A DNA stretch of 64,000 bases from Acidobacteriaceae bacterium (GCA_003139095.1 PLHW01000010.1:81113-145112), one strand, 5' to 3'. Shown: positions 36,775 to 45,551, counted from the stretch's first letter. The notes: a model not told the origin generated them from the sequence alone. Translations and numbers: made by a program.

Positions 36775-37110
36775 AAGTCATCTCCTTGTGCTGCGTATTG
36801 CGTGTGAGTGGCCCGTCCCGAGCGGTTCTTGCGCGAGCAGACCGATGAATTGCGGCAAGCGCGGACAGCCTCCAAATTCCTCTGGACGGATTCCCGCCCT
36901 GCGGGTTCTGGTTGGAAAGTGACGACTAGGAAGCGTATAGGCCACCGAGATGCATGCTCGGACCGTGTCATGGTTTCCATTTCAGCCTCCTCCGTTCGCC
37001 GTGTAGAATCCTGCTTCATGGGGCGCGTTTGCTGGACCGTCGAACAGTTTTCCGCGCCTCGTAGAGGCAGTTGTCAATCAGACAGTTCGGCACACGTCGA
37101 ATCATGCAAA
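36775..37110. other. Gene-free region
   Basis: Around 340 bases with no supported gene between the HdeD gene and the DUF1269 gene, both on the minus strand. An 87-codon minus frame starting near 37019 is rejected for lack of a Shine-Dalgarno and domain-like sequence. The promoter of the DUF1269 gene presumably lies here. Confidence 0.45.
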
Positions 37111-37668
37111 CTAGGCAATCACAGCCGCCGCCTTGCGCACTGCCAGCGACAGCATCACCTGGGTAACGCCGCTGATGATCATGCTCACACCGACGAGAGT
37201 GCCGATCGCCCAGGCGGAACTCGACGGCCATTGCAGGTAGATCATTAGCCCCAACAGCAAAGTAATGATCCCGTCTACCAGCACCCAGCTTGATCCTCCC
37301 AAGGAGCGCATCTGGAAAAACAAGATGATGTCCAGGACACCTTCGATCAGGAAGAGCGATGCCAGCAATAACGTGAGCGATGCCACACCCAGCACCGGAT
37401 GCAGAATCAGGTAGACGCCGAAAAATAGGTACGCCAACCCGACCAGCACCTTCCAGATCATGCTGCCGGCTCCATGAGCACGAAAAGCGAGCATCAGGTG
37501 GACTACGCCTGCCAAGAGGATGAGCCACGCGATCACCACGCTGACCGCCACCGCAGCAAAGAATGGCGAAGCTACCGCCAGCATCCCGAAAACAATCAGC
37601 AAAACGCCCCACACAATGGAGAGGGTTGAAGCCTGCCGCACGATGTCGGACGGAATATTCTGTGCCAT
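37111..37668 (-). CDS. HdeD-like membrane protein (DUF308)
   Basis: A six-helix inner-membrane protein of 185 residues. It has the HdeD repeat pattern: GVLLIVFGMLAVASPFFAAV, then LVGLAYLFFGVYLILHPVLG and LLLASLFLIEGVLDIILF, a three-part hairpin series. HdeD-type proteins are tied to acid or general stress in enterobacteria; here only the family can be asserted. The ATG at 37668 comes after TAAGGAG, overlapping the stop region of the small gene upstream by a 9-base spacing, so the two are co-transcribed. Confidence 0.87.
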   Translation of the reverse strand: MAQNIPSDIVRQASTLSIVWGVLLIVFGMLAVASPFFAAVAVSVVIAWLILLAGVVHLMLAFRAHGAGSMIWKVLVGLAYLFFGVYLILHPVLGVASLTLLLASLFLIEGVLDIILFFQMRSLGGSSWVLVDGIITLLLGLMIYLQWPSSSAWAIGTLVGVSMIISGVTQVMLSLAVRKAAAVIA

Positions 37669-37677
37669 GGGATCTCC

Positions 37678-37872
37678 TTAAGAAGTCTGCCCTTCCTGGT
37701 CTTCTTTCTTTTTCGCTGATTCCTTCACACACTTCGACAAGAAGGTGAGCAGATCGGGCGCAGAGCGAAACTTCAGCTCCCGCCCAGTATCCACCTCTTC
37801 CACCCAGCCCTCCACCCTGTCGTTGTCAGAGTCGAAATCTGGTGCGATTCGTAGGACAAATGCGCGTCGCAT
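37678..37872 (-). CDS. Small hypothetical protein next to HdeD
   Basis: A 64-residue acidic/basic product: MRRAFVLRIAPDFDSDND, then EGWVEEVDTGRELKFRSAP and LLTFLSKCVKES. The pattern resembles a short single-domain fold that occurs in acidobacterial genomes next to stress or regulatory genes, but no function is known. It ends nine bases upstream of the HdeD start. The ribosome site is modest (AAGGGCCCCC before the ATG). The C-terminal ten residues are a charged tail. Confidence 0.6.
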   Translation of the reverse strand: MRRAFVLRIAPDFDSDNDRVEGWVEEVDTGRELKFRSAPDLLTFLSKCVKESAKKKEDQEGQTS

Positions 37873-38345
37873 GGGGGCCCTTACTTTCTATGAATGGCCT
37901 TCCTGTACTTTCATGCGCTCTACCTTCTTGGAGTGCAGCTTAACGGTACTGCACCGCTTAGTCGGAACTGGTGATTTTCCAGTGGTTTTTCGGTAAAGAA
38001 ACAGTGGCCGCTCCAGGTTCGGCTATATGACAGTTTTGGTCTCCCAAACGAGGACTGCGCGTGGTCTAGATCCTGCTCGGCGGGGGCAACTCGGGCATTC
38101 AGCTTCAAAAAAACCGCACCGGAAAAGGCTATCGCCTTGACGCAGTGGCCTTTCCCGACGAATCGCCCATCGCCTTATCTGGCACCTGACAACGTATCTC
38201 CTGGAGCCTCCCCAATCCTGTTTCTGATCACGATCCAATCGACGCTCTCGAACATCGTCCAGTCAGCGACTTAGGCGATCCTCCAGGTCTGCGCGTTTTG
38301 GGCCGACAGTTGCTTCTCCTACCGTGCGCAAGGCATTGGGACACT
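37873..38345. other. Gene-free region with motif copy
   Basis: About 470 bases between divergent genes. It should hold promoters in both directions. One copy of the recurring motif, TGGCACCTGAC, lies at 38180-38190. No other structure was recognised. Confidence 0.5.
38299..38314 (+). promoter_or_regulatory. Possible sigma-54-type site before the STAS-like gene
   Basis: TGGGCCGACAGTTGCT has TGG and TTGCT at the -24/-12 spacing. The -12 box is about 32 bases upstream of the ATG at 38346. The -24 box is otherwise poor, so this is tentative. Confidence 0.3.
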
Positions 38346-39026
38346 ATGCTAAAGATCACTGTCGTCGAAACCCCGTCTGAAAGGCGGCTCGTCCTGTACG
38401 GGAAACTCGTGGGCCCGTGGATCGGGGAGCTACAGAAAGTTTGGGAAGACCTGCGCCAGCAACTTGGCTCGCGGAGGCCCATAGTCGACCTCAATGAGGT
38501 GACGCTGATCGACGAGGGTGCCGATCACCTGCTCGCTGCTATGTTGGAACAAGGCGCGGAGCTCTTGGCTAGCGGCGTGGCGAATCGCTGGCTGATTGAG
38601 GCTTTGAAAGCGGGAAAAACTCGAGTGGCCGTGAGAGTACTGCGGCCGCAGTCGGCGGTTCTTTCCCACACTGTGGACGCTGAACGCAATGAGATGACCA
38701 CGACAGCCGAAGGAACCGTCACTCTCGAAGAAGTGCGCGCTCACTTAAACCGGGAGAAGGGCGACTTTGCGCTGCCTTACCGGGAGTTGATCGATGCTCG
38801 CCAGGCAGTTGTCATGCTTTCCTCGTCTCAGCTTCAGGAGATTGTCGAATTGTTGCGCTCCCTTGCGCGCAGCCATCGTCTAGGCCGAACCGCCGTCGTT
38901 GTATCGACCGATGTAGCCTACGGGATCATGAGAATGTTCCAGATTCTGGTTGAAGATGTCTGCGAAGTGCAGCCTTTCCGCGATTTGACAAAGGCAACTC
39001 TCTGGCTAAGCGAAGCAACACGATAG
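38346..39026 (+). CDS. Two-domain STAS-like hypothetical protein
   Basis: A 226-residue protein that reads as two alpha/beta halves. The first (about 1-95) has RRLVLYGKLVGPWIGELQK, RPIVDLNEVTLIDEGADHLL and a C-terminal helix, the order of an anti-sigma-antagonist STAS fold. The second (about 120-226) has FALPYRELIDARQAVVMLSS and GRTAVVVSTDVAYGIMRMF, like SpoIIAA-type proteins. The serine expected for phosphorylation is not clear in either half (IDEGA instead of IDSSG). The ATG at 38346 gives a typical start; the frame begins at 38298. Function in partner-switching is an inference. Confidence 0.6.
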   Translation: MLKITVVETPSERRLVLYGKLVGPWIGELQKVWEDLRQQLGSRRPIVDLNEVTLIDEGADHLLAAMLEQGAELLASGVANRWLIEALKAGKTRVAVRVLRPQSAVLSHTVDAERNEMTTTAEGTVTLEEVRAHLNREKGDFALPYRELIDARQAVVMLSSSQLQEIVELLRSLARSHRLGRTAVVVSTDVAYGIMRMFQILVEDVCEVQPFRDLTKATLWLSEATR

Positions 39027-39038
39027 GTTCGCTATCCT

Positions 39039-40142
39039 TCAATCGGCAGCCGTTTCCGCGAGGTTGGATGGCGCTTCGGCGGTGAGCGCCGGATGGAATT
39101 GATAGTTTCCCTCTGCCTCAGCACACGCACTCCAAATCACCCGCATCGACGCCATCACAGGTACGGCGAGGTAAATGCCAACGATTCCTCCGACCTCGGC
39201 GCCGACCAGTACCGCGAAAATCGCCGCCAGGGGATGGATCGCCAGGTTTCGCCCCATCATCCGCGGCGAAGCGAAATAGTCCTGAATCAATCGCCAAATA
39301 CCCAGCAATACAGCCATCCAGATCCAGTGGGAGTGATTGACGACACCAACGCTGATAACGGCGGCGAATGTGCTCATCCAGCCAAATGCCGGAATGAACT
39401 CCAACAATCCCCCCAACACTGCCAGGGCGATGGCGTGAGGAAATCGAAGAAGGAGCAGGGCCGAGGCATAGAAGACGAAAGAAAGCGCACAGAGAAGGGC
39501 CTGGGCCCTTATGTATCGAGTGAGCATGAGGTGGAGTTCGTTGGCTATGCCCCGAATCCTCAAGCGCCGGTCCGCAGAAAAGAATATCTGGATCAGCACG
39601 TCGGCAATGTGGGCACCATCGCGCAAAAAGAAGATCGCCAGAACGGGAATCAGGAGCAGCAAGCCCAGCACTTGCGCAGCATGGGAAAGATAATGATCTA
39701 CGACTCGCACCAGGCCTTGGACGTCCTCCTTGTGTCTCGCCAGGAAGGCCCGGAAGCGAAATTCCTGTTCCTCACTCCAACCGTATTTCCCTCTCAGTTC
39801 GGCAGCGATGTCACCGGTCGAAAGGCCGTCGAGCAAAACCGGCACTTCATCTACCAATTTGACGGTATTTCTGGCGACACCTGGCGCAAATGCATAGCCC
39901 ACCAGCGCGATCAGCGTCACGAAGGCGAGATAGACTTCCACTACGGCAGGACCTCGCAAATTTCTGAAGAACAAGGAATGCCGCTGCAGGAACTTGACTA
40001 CAGGATCAATTAAATAAGCAAAGAATACGGCAAGGATGAAGATCAGAATGATGCGCCGTGCGCTGTAGATGGCTGCGCACACCGCGGCCACGAACAGTAT
40101 CGTCAGCAGGACGTCCGCGGTACGGCGATCAGGGAATGCCAT
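39039..40142 (-). CDS. AI-2E family transporter (PF01594)
   Basis: A polytopic inner-membrane permease of 367 residues with about eight helices: TILFVAAVCAAIYSARRIIL, a large soluble loop in the middle, and the conserved C-terminal LLGIWRLIQDYFASPRMMG and IGIYLAVPVMAS-like segment (IVGIYLAVPVMA). The family includes exporters of autoinducer-2 and Na/H antiporter-like members, so the substrate is open. I chose the ATG at 40142 (MAFPDRRTADVL); another at 40202 has a faint AGG site and would place the start 10 bases from the metallothionein-like gene. Confidence 0.85.
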   Translation of the reverse strand: MAFPDRRTADVLLTILFVAAVCAAIYSARRIILIFILAVFFAYLIDPVVKFLQRHSLFFRNLRGPAVVEVYLAFVTLIALVGYAFAPGVARNTVKLVDEVPVLLDGLSTGDIAAELRGKYGWSEEQEFRFRAFLARHKEDVQGLVRVVDHYLSHAAQVLGLLLLIPVLAIFFLRDGAHIADVLIQIFFSADRRLRIRGIANELHLMLTRYIRAQALLCALSFVFYASALLLLRFPHAIALAVLGGLLEFIPAFGWMSTFAAVISVGVVNHSHWIWMAVLLGIWRLIQDYFASPRMMGRNLAIHPLAAIFAVLVGAEVGGIVGIYLAVPVMASMRVIWSACAEAEGNYQFHPALTAEAPSNLAETAAD

Positions 40143-40212
40143 CTGTTTTTGTCCGCGCGCGAAGAAATCTGCGAGGTCCTTCCCCGCACCTTCAGCGCAC
40201 ATTCGCTTCAAC

Positions 40213-40371
40213 CTAGTCGAGTGCGCACGGAGTGTGTTTGCAATCACATTGAATTTCGGTCTCGCGCACGCCGTCGGCGTCGGAGCAATAGTCACTGCAG
40301 TACGATTCCGGAGCCGCCACTGCACATTCGCACGCCGAGTAAGCGCACTTGTGTCGTCCTTGGGAATTCAT
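40213..40371 (-). CDS. Metallothionein-like cysteine-rich protein
   Basis: A 52-residue product with eight cysteines, at residues 9, 14, 16, 25, 29, 42, 44 and 49, plus histidines 7 and 46. The CECA, YCSDYC and CDCKHTPC blocks match the pattern of bacterial metallothioneins, where Cys and His bind zinc, cadmium or copper. The start ATG at 40371 follows an ideal GGAGGTGG site, which fixes the 52-residue form; the frame begins at 40401. It lies upstream of the AI-2E gene on the same strand and 343 bases from the divergent efflux operon. Metal identity cannot be read. Confidence 0.72.
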   Translation of the reverse strand: MNSQGRHKCAYSACECAVAAPESYCSDYCSDADGVRETEIQCDCKHTPCALD

Positions 40372-40714
40372 TTGACCACCTCCAGACTTTCCTGAACTCA
40401 CCGGAGTCGATGCAAGTCACCAGCCACTCGCTGAACGGTGACGCCGTGAACAACGTTTCTTGGAACCTCATTTCTAGTAAGTGCTTCCCTCCGAAGCCTC
40501 CTTAAGCATTCTTGGGTTACGTCCCAAGTTGTTCGCGTTTGACGAACACTTTGGCAAGTGACAAACCACCCAACCGATCCAGAATGGGGAAAACTGCTCT
40601 TGATCAATGAATTTTGGTCTTGGCACCGCGAATGCACTACGCCTCTACGCAGAGGGGTGGCGTTGCGCACCCACATGCTTCGGCAACTAGCCGCATCTCC
40701 AGAGGAGGTAGACC
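40372..40714. other. Control region between metallothionein-like gene and efflux operon
   Basis: About 340 bases between two divergent genes, without a supported gene. It contains two neighbouring inverted repeats and one TGGCAAGTGAC copy (40552-40562), so it looks like a regulatory region. A small CCTCT/AGAGG hairpin lies near the efflux start. Confidence 0.5.
40511..40548. promoter_or_regulatory. Two adjacent inverted repeats, candidate operators
   Basis: CTTGGG and CCCAAG are separated by six bases (40511-40528), and TGTTCG and CGAACA by seven bases (40530-40548). Both are perfect six-base arms, one base apart. Dyads of this size are typical of TetR- or MarR-type operators, which commonly control efflux operons, but no regulator gene is next to them. 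Confidence 0.4.
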
Positions 40715-41932
40715 GTGGCTCCAGAAGCTGCGAGTGCCATCACTACCGAACCCGCGAAGCCAACGCTTGCTCCTGTCCGAGCCGCTGAGCCTGACCATCT
40801 TCCGGTTCCACCCAGACCAAACTGGCTGAAGTATCTAACCCCGATTTTGGTGGTATTGCTGGCCGGCGCAATCCTATTCACGATCACTCGGAACTGGAAT
40901 TCCTGGGAGGGCGGACGAATCGAGCAGGTCACAGACGATGCCTACGTTCGAGGCGATCTCACTCCGCTGAGCACCAAGGTTGCTGGCATCGTTCGCGAAG
41001 TAAAGGTCTCAGACTTCCAAGCCGTGCACCGGGGGGACCTTCTGGTTCAACTCGACGATGACGATTACCGGGCGCAGGTAGCCCAGGCTGGTGCGGCTGT
41101 CGCGGCCGCGAAAGCTGCAATCGAGAATAACCGGCGCCAGAAACAACTGCAGCAAGCCAAAATCGACCGGGCACTCGCGGGAGTGTCGCAGGCGCAAGCG
41201 GAAATCTCGGCGGCGCAGGCGGGAATTGCGGCCGCTCAGGCCGACGTGGACCGCACGCTTCTCGAACGTCGCCGGCAGGAGGCTCTAATAACGACCAACT
41301 CCACCACCCACCAAAAGGTCGAACAAGTGGTGGCCGACGACGAACGAGCACGCGCCCAACTGGTCAGCCGTCAGGCGTCGCTCGAACAAGCCAAAGCGAT
41401 GCTTACCAGCAGTCAATCGGCAGTCGATGCCGAGCGGCGCGGACTCGATGTTCTGAATTCCCAGGAACTCCTGCTCATCGCCGACCTGCACGGCAGAGAA
41501 GCCGCGTTCACTGTTGCGCAAGTGAACCTCGGCTACACCAGGATTGAAGCTCCCGCGGAAGGCACCGTGGGCGAGAGGCAGGTTCGCCCCGGACAGCTGG
41601 TCTCACCGGGAACCCAGGTGATTCCCTTCGTTGACAAGACGAAATGGGTGCAGGCAAATTACCGCGAAACCCAGTTAACCAATGTCAAAGTTGGCGATCC
41701 AGCGGAACTCCGCATCGACGAATATCCCGGACAGGTCATCCATGGCAAGGTCATTGAAATTGCACCCGCTAGCGGATCGCAGTTTGCATTGTTGCCGCCC
41801 GACAACGCTACCGGCAACTTCACCAAAGTCGTACAGCGCATTCCGGTAAAGATCGGTCTGGATGATGCCAGCTTAGCCGCCCAACTGCGACCAGGTCTCT
41901 CCGTAATTGCCACGGTCCGCACGCGACGATAG
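40715..41932 (+). CDS. EmrA/HlyD-type membrane fusion protein
   Basis: Periplasmic adaptor of a tripartite efflux pump, 405 residues. A cytoplasmic tail is followed by one transmembrane helix (LTPILVVLLAGAILFTI), a biotinyl/lipoyl half-motif (YVRGDLTPLSTKVAGIVREV), a long alpha-helical hairpin of alanine/glutamine coiled coil (about 115-250), the second lipoyl half (IEAPAEGTVGERQVRPGQLV), and a beta-barrel. The GTG start at 40715 comes after GAGGAGGTAGAC. It is ten bases ahead of the permease and 28 from the preceding hairpin. The operon order is the EmrAB-TolC type. Confidence 0.93.
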   Translation: MAPEAASAITTEPAKPTLAPVRAAEPDHLPVPPRPNWLKYLTPILVVLLAGAILFTITRNWNSWEGGRIEQVTDDAYVRGDLTPLSTKVAGIVREVKVSDFQAVHRGDLLVQLDDDDYRAQVAQAGAAVAAAKAAIENNRRQKQLQQAKIDRALAGVSQAQAEISAAQAGIAAAQADVDRTLLERRRQEALITTNSTTHQKVEQVVADDERARAQLVSRQASLEQAKAMLTSSQSAVDAERRGLDVLNSQELLLIADLHGREAAFTVAQVNLGYTRIEAPAEGTVGERQVRPGQLVSPGTQVIPFVDKTKWVQANYRETQLTNVKVGDPAELRIDEYPGQVIHGKVIEIAPASGSQFALLPPDNATGNFTKVVQRIPVKIGLDDASLAAQLRPGLSVIATVRTRR

Positions 41933-41942
41933 CCGGAGCATT

Positions 41943-43607
41943 ATGGCTGCTACAACGATCACAGCTCGCCCACCTGCACCAGCGGAGATTGCGCGCGCCA
42001 CCGCGATGGCGATTCCCTCTGAGCTTTCCACCCGGCCTCTGTTAGGGATTGTCGGCGTCCTTATCGGCGCCGGACTCGTCACGCTCACCGGTCGCATGCT
42101 TTCGCTGGGGATGGCAGATCTGAAGGGCCACGTCGGCATTAGTTACGACCAGGGTGCATGGCTCGACAGCGCCTATAACGCGGCCCTCATGTTTATCGGG
42201 CCCTTCAGCGTCTATCTCGGGGGTTTGCTCGGACCAAGGCGCGTCCTTCTGTTTGCCACTGCATTATTTACAGTGACGTGCGCCTTTCTGCCGCTCATAC
42301 ACAACTATAGTCTGCTGGTTGCGGCACTGGTTGTCGCCGGGCTGACGTCAGGCACCTTTTATCCGCTCACCCTGACTTTTGCGCTTCGTATTAGCCCTCT
42401 GCGATTTCTCCCGATCACGATGGCGTTCTATGCAACGTTCATCGATGGCTCTGTCAATATTGCGCCGTCCCTCTATGGCTGGTACCGCGAACATCTTTCC
42501 TGGCACTGGATGTTCTGGAATTCAGCCCTGATCGCGCCGGTGATGCTGATCTGTATCTATTTCGGGATACCGAAAGCCCCGGCTCGACAGAAGAGCGGCC
42601 CCGCGCCCAGTTTCGTCGGATTCCTGTACCTGAGCGCCGGATTGGCCCTGATGTTTGCCGCCCTCCAGCAAGGCCAGAGACTGGACTGGTGGCGTTCCGG
42701 CGTATTCAACGGCTTGTTTTGGTCCGGTGCGTTCCTCACACTATGTGCACTCATACGGCGACTACGGGGTCCCAACGCTCTGGTGGCGCTGCCTTATCTC
42801 TGGCGATGGAACACGGTCCTGCTGGGAAGTTTGCTTTTCTGGTTTCGATTTACGCTCACAGGCACCATCATCCTGATTCCGCAGTCGCTGGCTATTCGCG
42901 GCTTCGAAGCCTACCAGATCGGGCCGGCGATCATCTGGAGCGCTGCACCTCTCTTGCTGATTGCGTTAACTGCAGGGCTCCTGATGCTTTGGGGGCTGGA
43001 CCCGCGTCTGCTGCTGGCTGCGGGCCTTACCTGCACGGCCTTCGCCGTCTACTTGAACTCTGAGTACACTACCGCCTGGTCGGCGGCCAACTACTATCGC
43101 ACCGAGCTGCTTACGGGCGTTGGACAATCCGTTTCTCTGATCGGGCTGGTGGGTTGCATTATCTTGCAGGGCATATTCACGGGGGGGTTGGCTAAGCCTC
43201 CGTGGATTCTGACCTTCTCCGCGTTCTTCCATACGATTCGCTTGTTTGGGGGAACCGCGGGTGCCATCTACATGGCCCACTTCCTCGACGAACGCGAGAA
43301 GCTGCACTCAAACCTGCTGGGGCTGCACGTGACCTCGGGCAACTGGATTACGAACGGGAATCTTAACGGCCTGGCTGCGGGCGTCTATGCAAAATCGCCC
43401 GGCATGGCCGCGGCGGGCGCCCGAGCTGCAGGTCTAATCGGTGCCCGGCTGCGTCTGCAGGCCTATTCCCTGAGCCTCATTGATGGGTTCCTGTTGGTCG
43501 CGTGGACTTGCGCCATCGCACTTCTTTTCGTCGCCCTACTGCGCAAGTCACCATTGAACTATGGCGACCTCAGCACGTTGCAGCCAGTTAAGGAGACGCG
43601 TTCATGA
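41943..43607 (+). CDS. DHA2-type MFS efflux permease (EmrB-like)
   Basis: Inner-membrane proton antiporter of 554 residues with about 14 helices, the partner of the membrane fusion protein upstream. The DHA2 pattern is visible in GISYDQGAWLDSAYNAALM, FGIPKAPARQ and the amphipathic C-terminal region. The motif-A loop LGGLLGPRRVLL is present. The ATG at 41943 lies ten bases past the previous stop behind CGGAG; the frame starts at 41907. Substrates are probably lipophilic toxic compounds by analogy with EmrB. It overlaps the TolC-type gene by four bases (ATGA). Confidence 0.92.
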   Translation: MAATTITARPPAPAEIARATAMAIPSELSTRPLLGIVGVLIGAGLVTLTGRMLSLGMADLKGHVGISYDQGAWLDSAYNAALMFIGPFSVYLGGLLGPRRVLLFATALFTVTCAFLPLIHNYSLLVAALVVAGLTSGTFYPLTLTFALRISPLRFLPITMAFYATFIDGSVNIAPSLYGWYREHLSWHWMFWNSALIAPVMLICIYFGIPKAPARQKSGPAPSFVGFLYLSAGLALMFAALQQGQRLDWWRSGVFNGLFWSGAFLTLCALIRRLRGPNALVALPYLWRWNTVLLGSLLFWFRFTLTGTIILIPQSLAIRGFEAYQIGPAIIWSAAPLLLIALTAGLLMLWGLDPRLLLAAGLTCTAFAVYLNSEYTTAWSAANYYRTELLTGVGQSVSLIGLVGCIILQGIFTGGLAKPPWILTFSAFFHTIRLFGGTAGAIYMAHFLDEREKLHSNLLGLHVTSGNWITNGNLNGLAAGVYAKSPGMAAAGARAAGLIGARLRLQAYSLSLIDGFLLVAWTCAIALLFVALLRKSPLNYGDLSTLQPVKETRS

Positions 43608-44959
43608 GATGGAAATTACAGCTGTTGCAAATCACGCTGATGTTCTCCGCGGCCCTCGCCTTTGCGGGAGAGCCAGGCGATACTGCGGCCGCTCGCCACA
43701 TTACCTTGCATGAGGCGGTGCAGTTGGCGCTGCAACGCAACCACAACGTCCATATCGCCGAATACAAAGTCGAGGAGAAGCAGCACGCCAAGGAGGCAGC
43801 GAAAAGCGCATATTTTCCCACCATTCGAAATGACAGCACCTTCATACACCTGACCGACACGCAGCTGATACAAATCTCCGCGGGTAGTCTCGGCGGGGTC
43901 GGAGGCAGCCCTGTTCCTCCTGGGACGGTGACCCTTAATCAGGGTGGGCGTGACCTGACGACCAGTGGCACCCAGCTGACACAACCTCTGACGACCCTGC
44001 TAAAGATCCGGCCCATGAATGACATGGCGCAAGCGGAACTGCGGTCCTCGCGACAGAGAGCGAAACAAACACAGAACGATGTCGCTCTAAAAGTTCATCA
44101 GCTCTACTACAGGGTTTTGATCGCCCAGATTCACCGTGCCGCGACCGAAGCCAGAATCAAAGCGTCGGAAGACCTGCAAAGCGAACGCGTCCAGCAGGTG
44201 AAATACGGCAGCACATTGGAAGAGAATCTGATCGAAAGCCGCGCGCAACTCCTGGAAGCAAAACAGGAGCTGCTCACTACCGACTTACAGCTCTCCGACC
44301 TTAAGCTACAGCTCAACGACGCCATAGGACTTCCACTCACAACCGCGCTGGCTCTCGATCCCAACACAGCGGAAGTGGATTCGCCCTGCGCGCGAGAAAC
44401 GTGTGTGACTGAGGCGCTCACATCCCATCCCGAGATCATCGAAGCGCGCAACGAAGTGGAGAAAGCCAAAGCCGGCGTTCGCCTGGCAAAAACGGACATC
44501 TACGTGCCGGACGTGGATGCCTTCGCTCGTTACAGCTACCAGAACAACGTTCCATTTCTGGCCCGCAATTTCGGTAGTTTCGGTATTCATTTCGGCTACG
44601 ACATCTTCGACTCGGGGCGCAAGCGTGCGGCCCTTCGCGAGCGCGAGTCTCAGCTGGCCCAGGCGAAAGAAAATCTTGCCCGGCTTAGTGATGAGGTCGA
44701 ACTGGCAGTGCAGACCGCATACAACAAGCTGGAGAGGACCGAACAAATGCGGAAGGTATCCGAGGAACTCTTGGCCTTGCGCACCGAATCCAGTCGAGTT
44801 CTGCATCAGCGACTCGTGCGGGGAGAGGCTCTCAGTTCCCAGGCCGATTTGGGAACTGCCCAGGAACTCGACGCCCAGACGCTGCTTCTGCAGTCACAGC
44901 TGGATTACACCCAGGCCAACGACGAGATCGTCCATGCCATGGGTCGGACACCTGAATAG
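43604..44959 (+). CDS. TolC-type outer membrane efflux protein
   Basis: Outer-membrane channel of the tripartite pump, 451 residues. It has a signal peptide (ITLMFSAALAFAG) and the two-repeat alpha-barrel/beta-barrel TolC pattern: the entry block HITLHEAVQLALQRNHNV, long amphipathic helices with EAKQELLTTDLQL, and the second repeat ALTSHPEIIEARNEVEKA. The start overlaps the permease stop by four bases, which implies translational coupling in the order fusion protein, permease, channel. It resembles TolC more than the CusC/OprM group because it has no lipoprotein cysteine. Confidence 0.92.
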   Translation: MRWKLQLLQITLMFSAALAFAGEPGDTAAARHITLHEAVQLALQRNHNVHIAEYKVEEKQHAKEAAKSAYFPTIRNDSTFIHLTDTQLIQISAGSLGGVGGSPVPPGTVTLNQGGRDLTTSGTQLTQPLTTLLKIRPMNDMAQAELRSSRQRAKQTQNDVALKVHQLYYRVLIAQIHRAATEARIKASEDLQSERVQQVKYGSTLEENLIESRAQLLEAKQELLTTDLQLSDLKLQLNDAIGLPLTTALALDPNTAEVDSPCARETCVTEALTSHPEIIEARNEVEKAKAGVRLAKTDIYVPDVDAFARYSYQNNVPFLARNFGSFGIHFGYDIFDSGRKRAALRERESQLAQAKENLARLSDEVELAVQTAYNKLERTEQMRKVSEELLALRTESSRVLHQRLVRGEALSSQADLGTAQELDAQTLLLQSQLDYTQANDEIVHAMGRTPE

Positions 44960-44995
44960 ATGAACCCGCACTTTGATACGGGTGAACTGTAGCCC

Positions 44996-45544
44996 ATGAC
45001 TTTCATACACCAAGGCTCTGTAACCATCATTCTCGTAATGCTAACGCTGATATTGCAGAGCGTGGGTATGGCCGTTCTCATCCAGTGGCTAAAGGCTCAG
45101 TTCCCCAACGGCATTCGCCAGCTCGGCCTTTTCCGCTCCATTCTGCTCGTTGTGCGATTCACAACTTTGCTTGTCTGTTTGCACATGTTGGAGATCCTGT
45201 TGTGGGCATCGTTTTATCGCTGGCGATTCTTTGCGTCTTGGGAAGCAGCTCTCTATTTTTCGGCGGCCAATTATTCCACGGTCGGCGCGGGAGATCTGTT
45301 TCTCCACAAATTGTGGCGAATAGCAGGCCCGGTGGAGAGCGTTACTGGTGTGCTGATGTGCGGGTTCTCCGCCAGCTTCCTGTTTGCCATTGTGACCCGG
45401 CTCGTGGAGCTGGAGGACCCAGGACTAGCCGGTCTGGACGCCGGCGCTCACAGTCGAAAAATCGGCGGAGCAATCGAACAGATTGGATCGAGACAGCGAG
45501 AAACAGTGAACCCCAGATCGGCTTCGATCGCCGTGGATCGATAA
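44996..45544 (+). CDS. Two-TM ion channel with GAGD filter
   Basis: An inner-membrane protein of 182 residues with an N-terminal helix (IILVMLTLILQSVGMAV), a second one (SILLVVRFTTLLVCLHMLE), a pore helix with the filter TVGAGD, and a final helix. It has the layout of bacterial potassium channels, except that Tyr of the normal TVGYGD filter is Ala. The remaining C terminus is short and cytoplasmic. It lies 36 bases after the TolC gene and 7 bases before the oxidoreductase gene. Selectivity is uncertain because of the filter change. Confidence 0.75.
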   Translation: MTFIHQGSVTIILVMLTLILQSVGMAVLIQWLKAQFPNGIRQLGLFRSILLVVRFTTLLVCLHMLEILLWASFYRWRFFASWEAALYFSAANYSTVGAGDLFLHKLWRIAGPVESVTGVLMCGFSASFLFAIVTRLVELEDPGLAGLDAGAHSRKIGGAIEQIGSRQRETVNPRSASIAVDR

Positions 45545-45551
45545 TGCGTAT

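Noticed and set aside
36756..37019. 87-codon minus-strand frame between DUF1269 and HdeD genes
   Set aside because: No Shine-Dalgarno, no domain-like blocks, and it overlaps the DUF1269 start.
39093..40013. 306-codon frame opposite the AI-2E gene
   Set aside because: Shadow of the transporter gene on the other strand; the product is rich in Gln, Arg and His without a domain.
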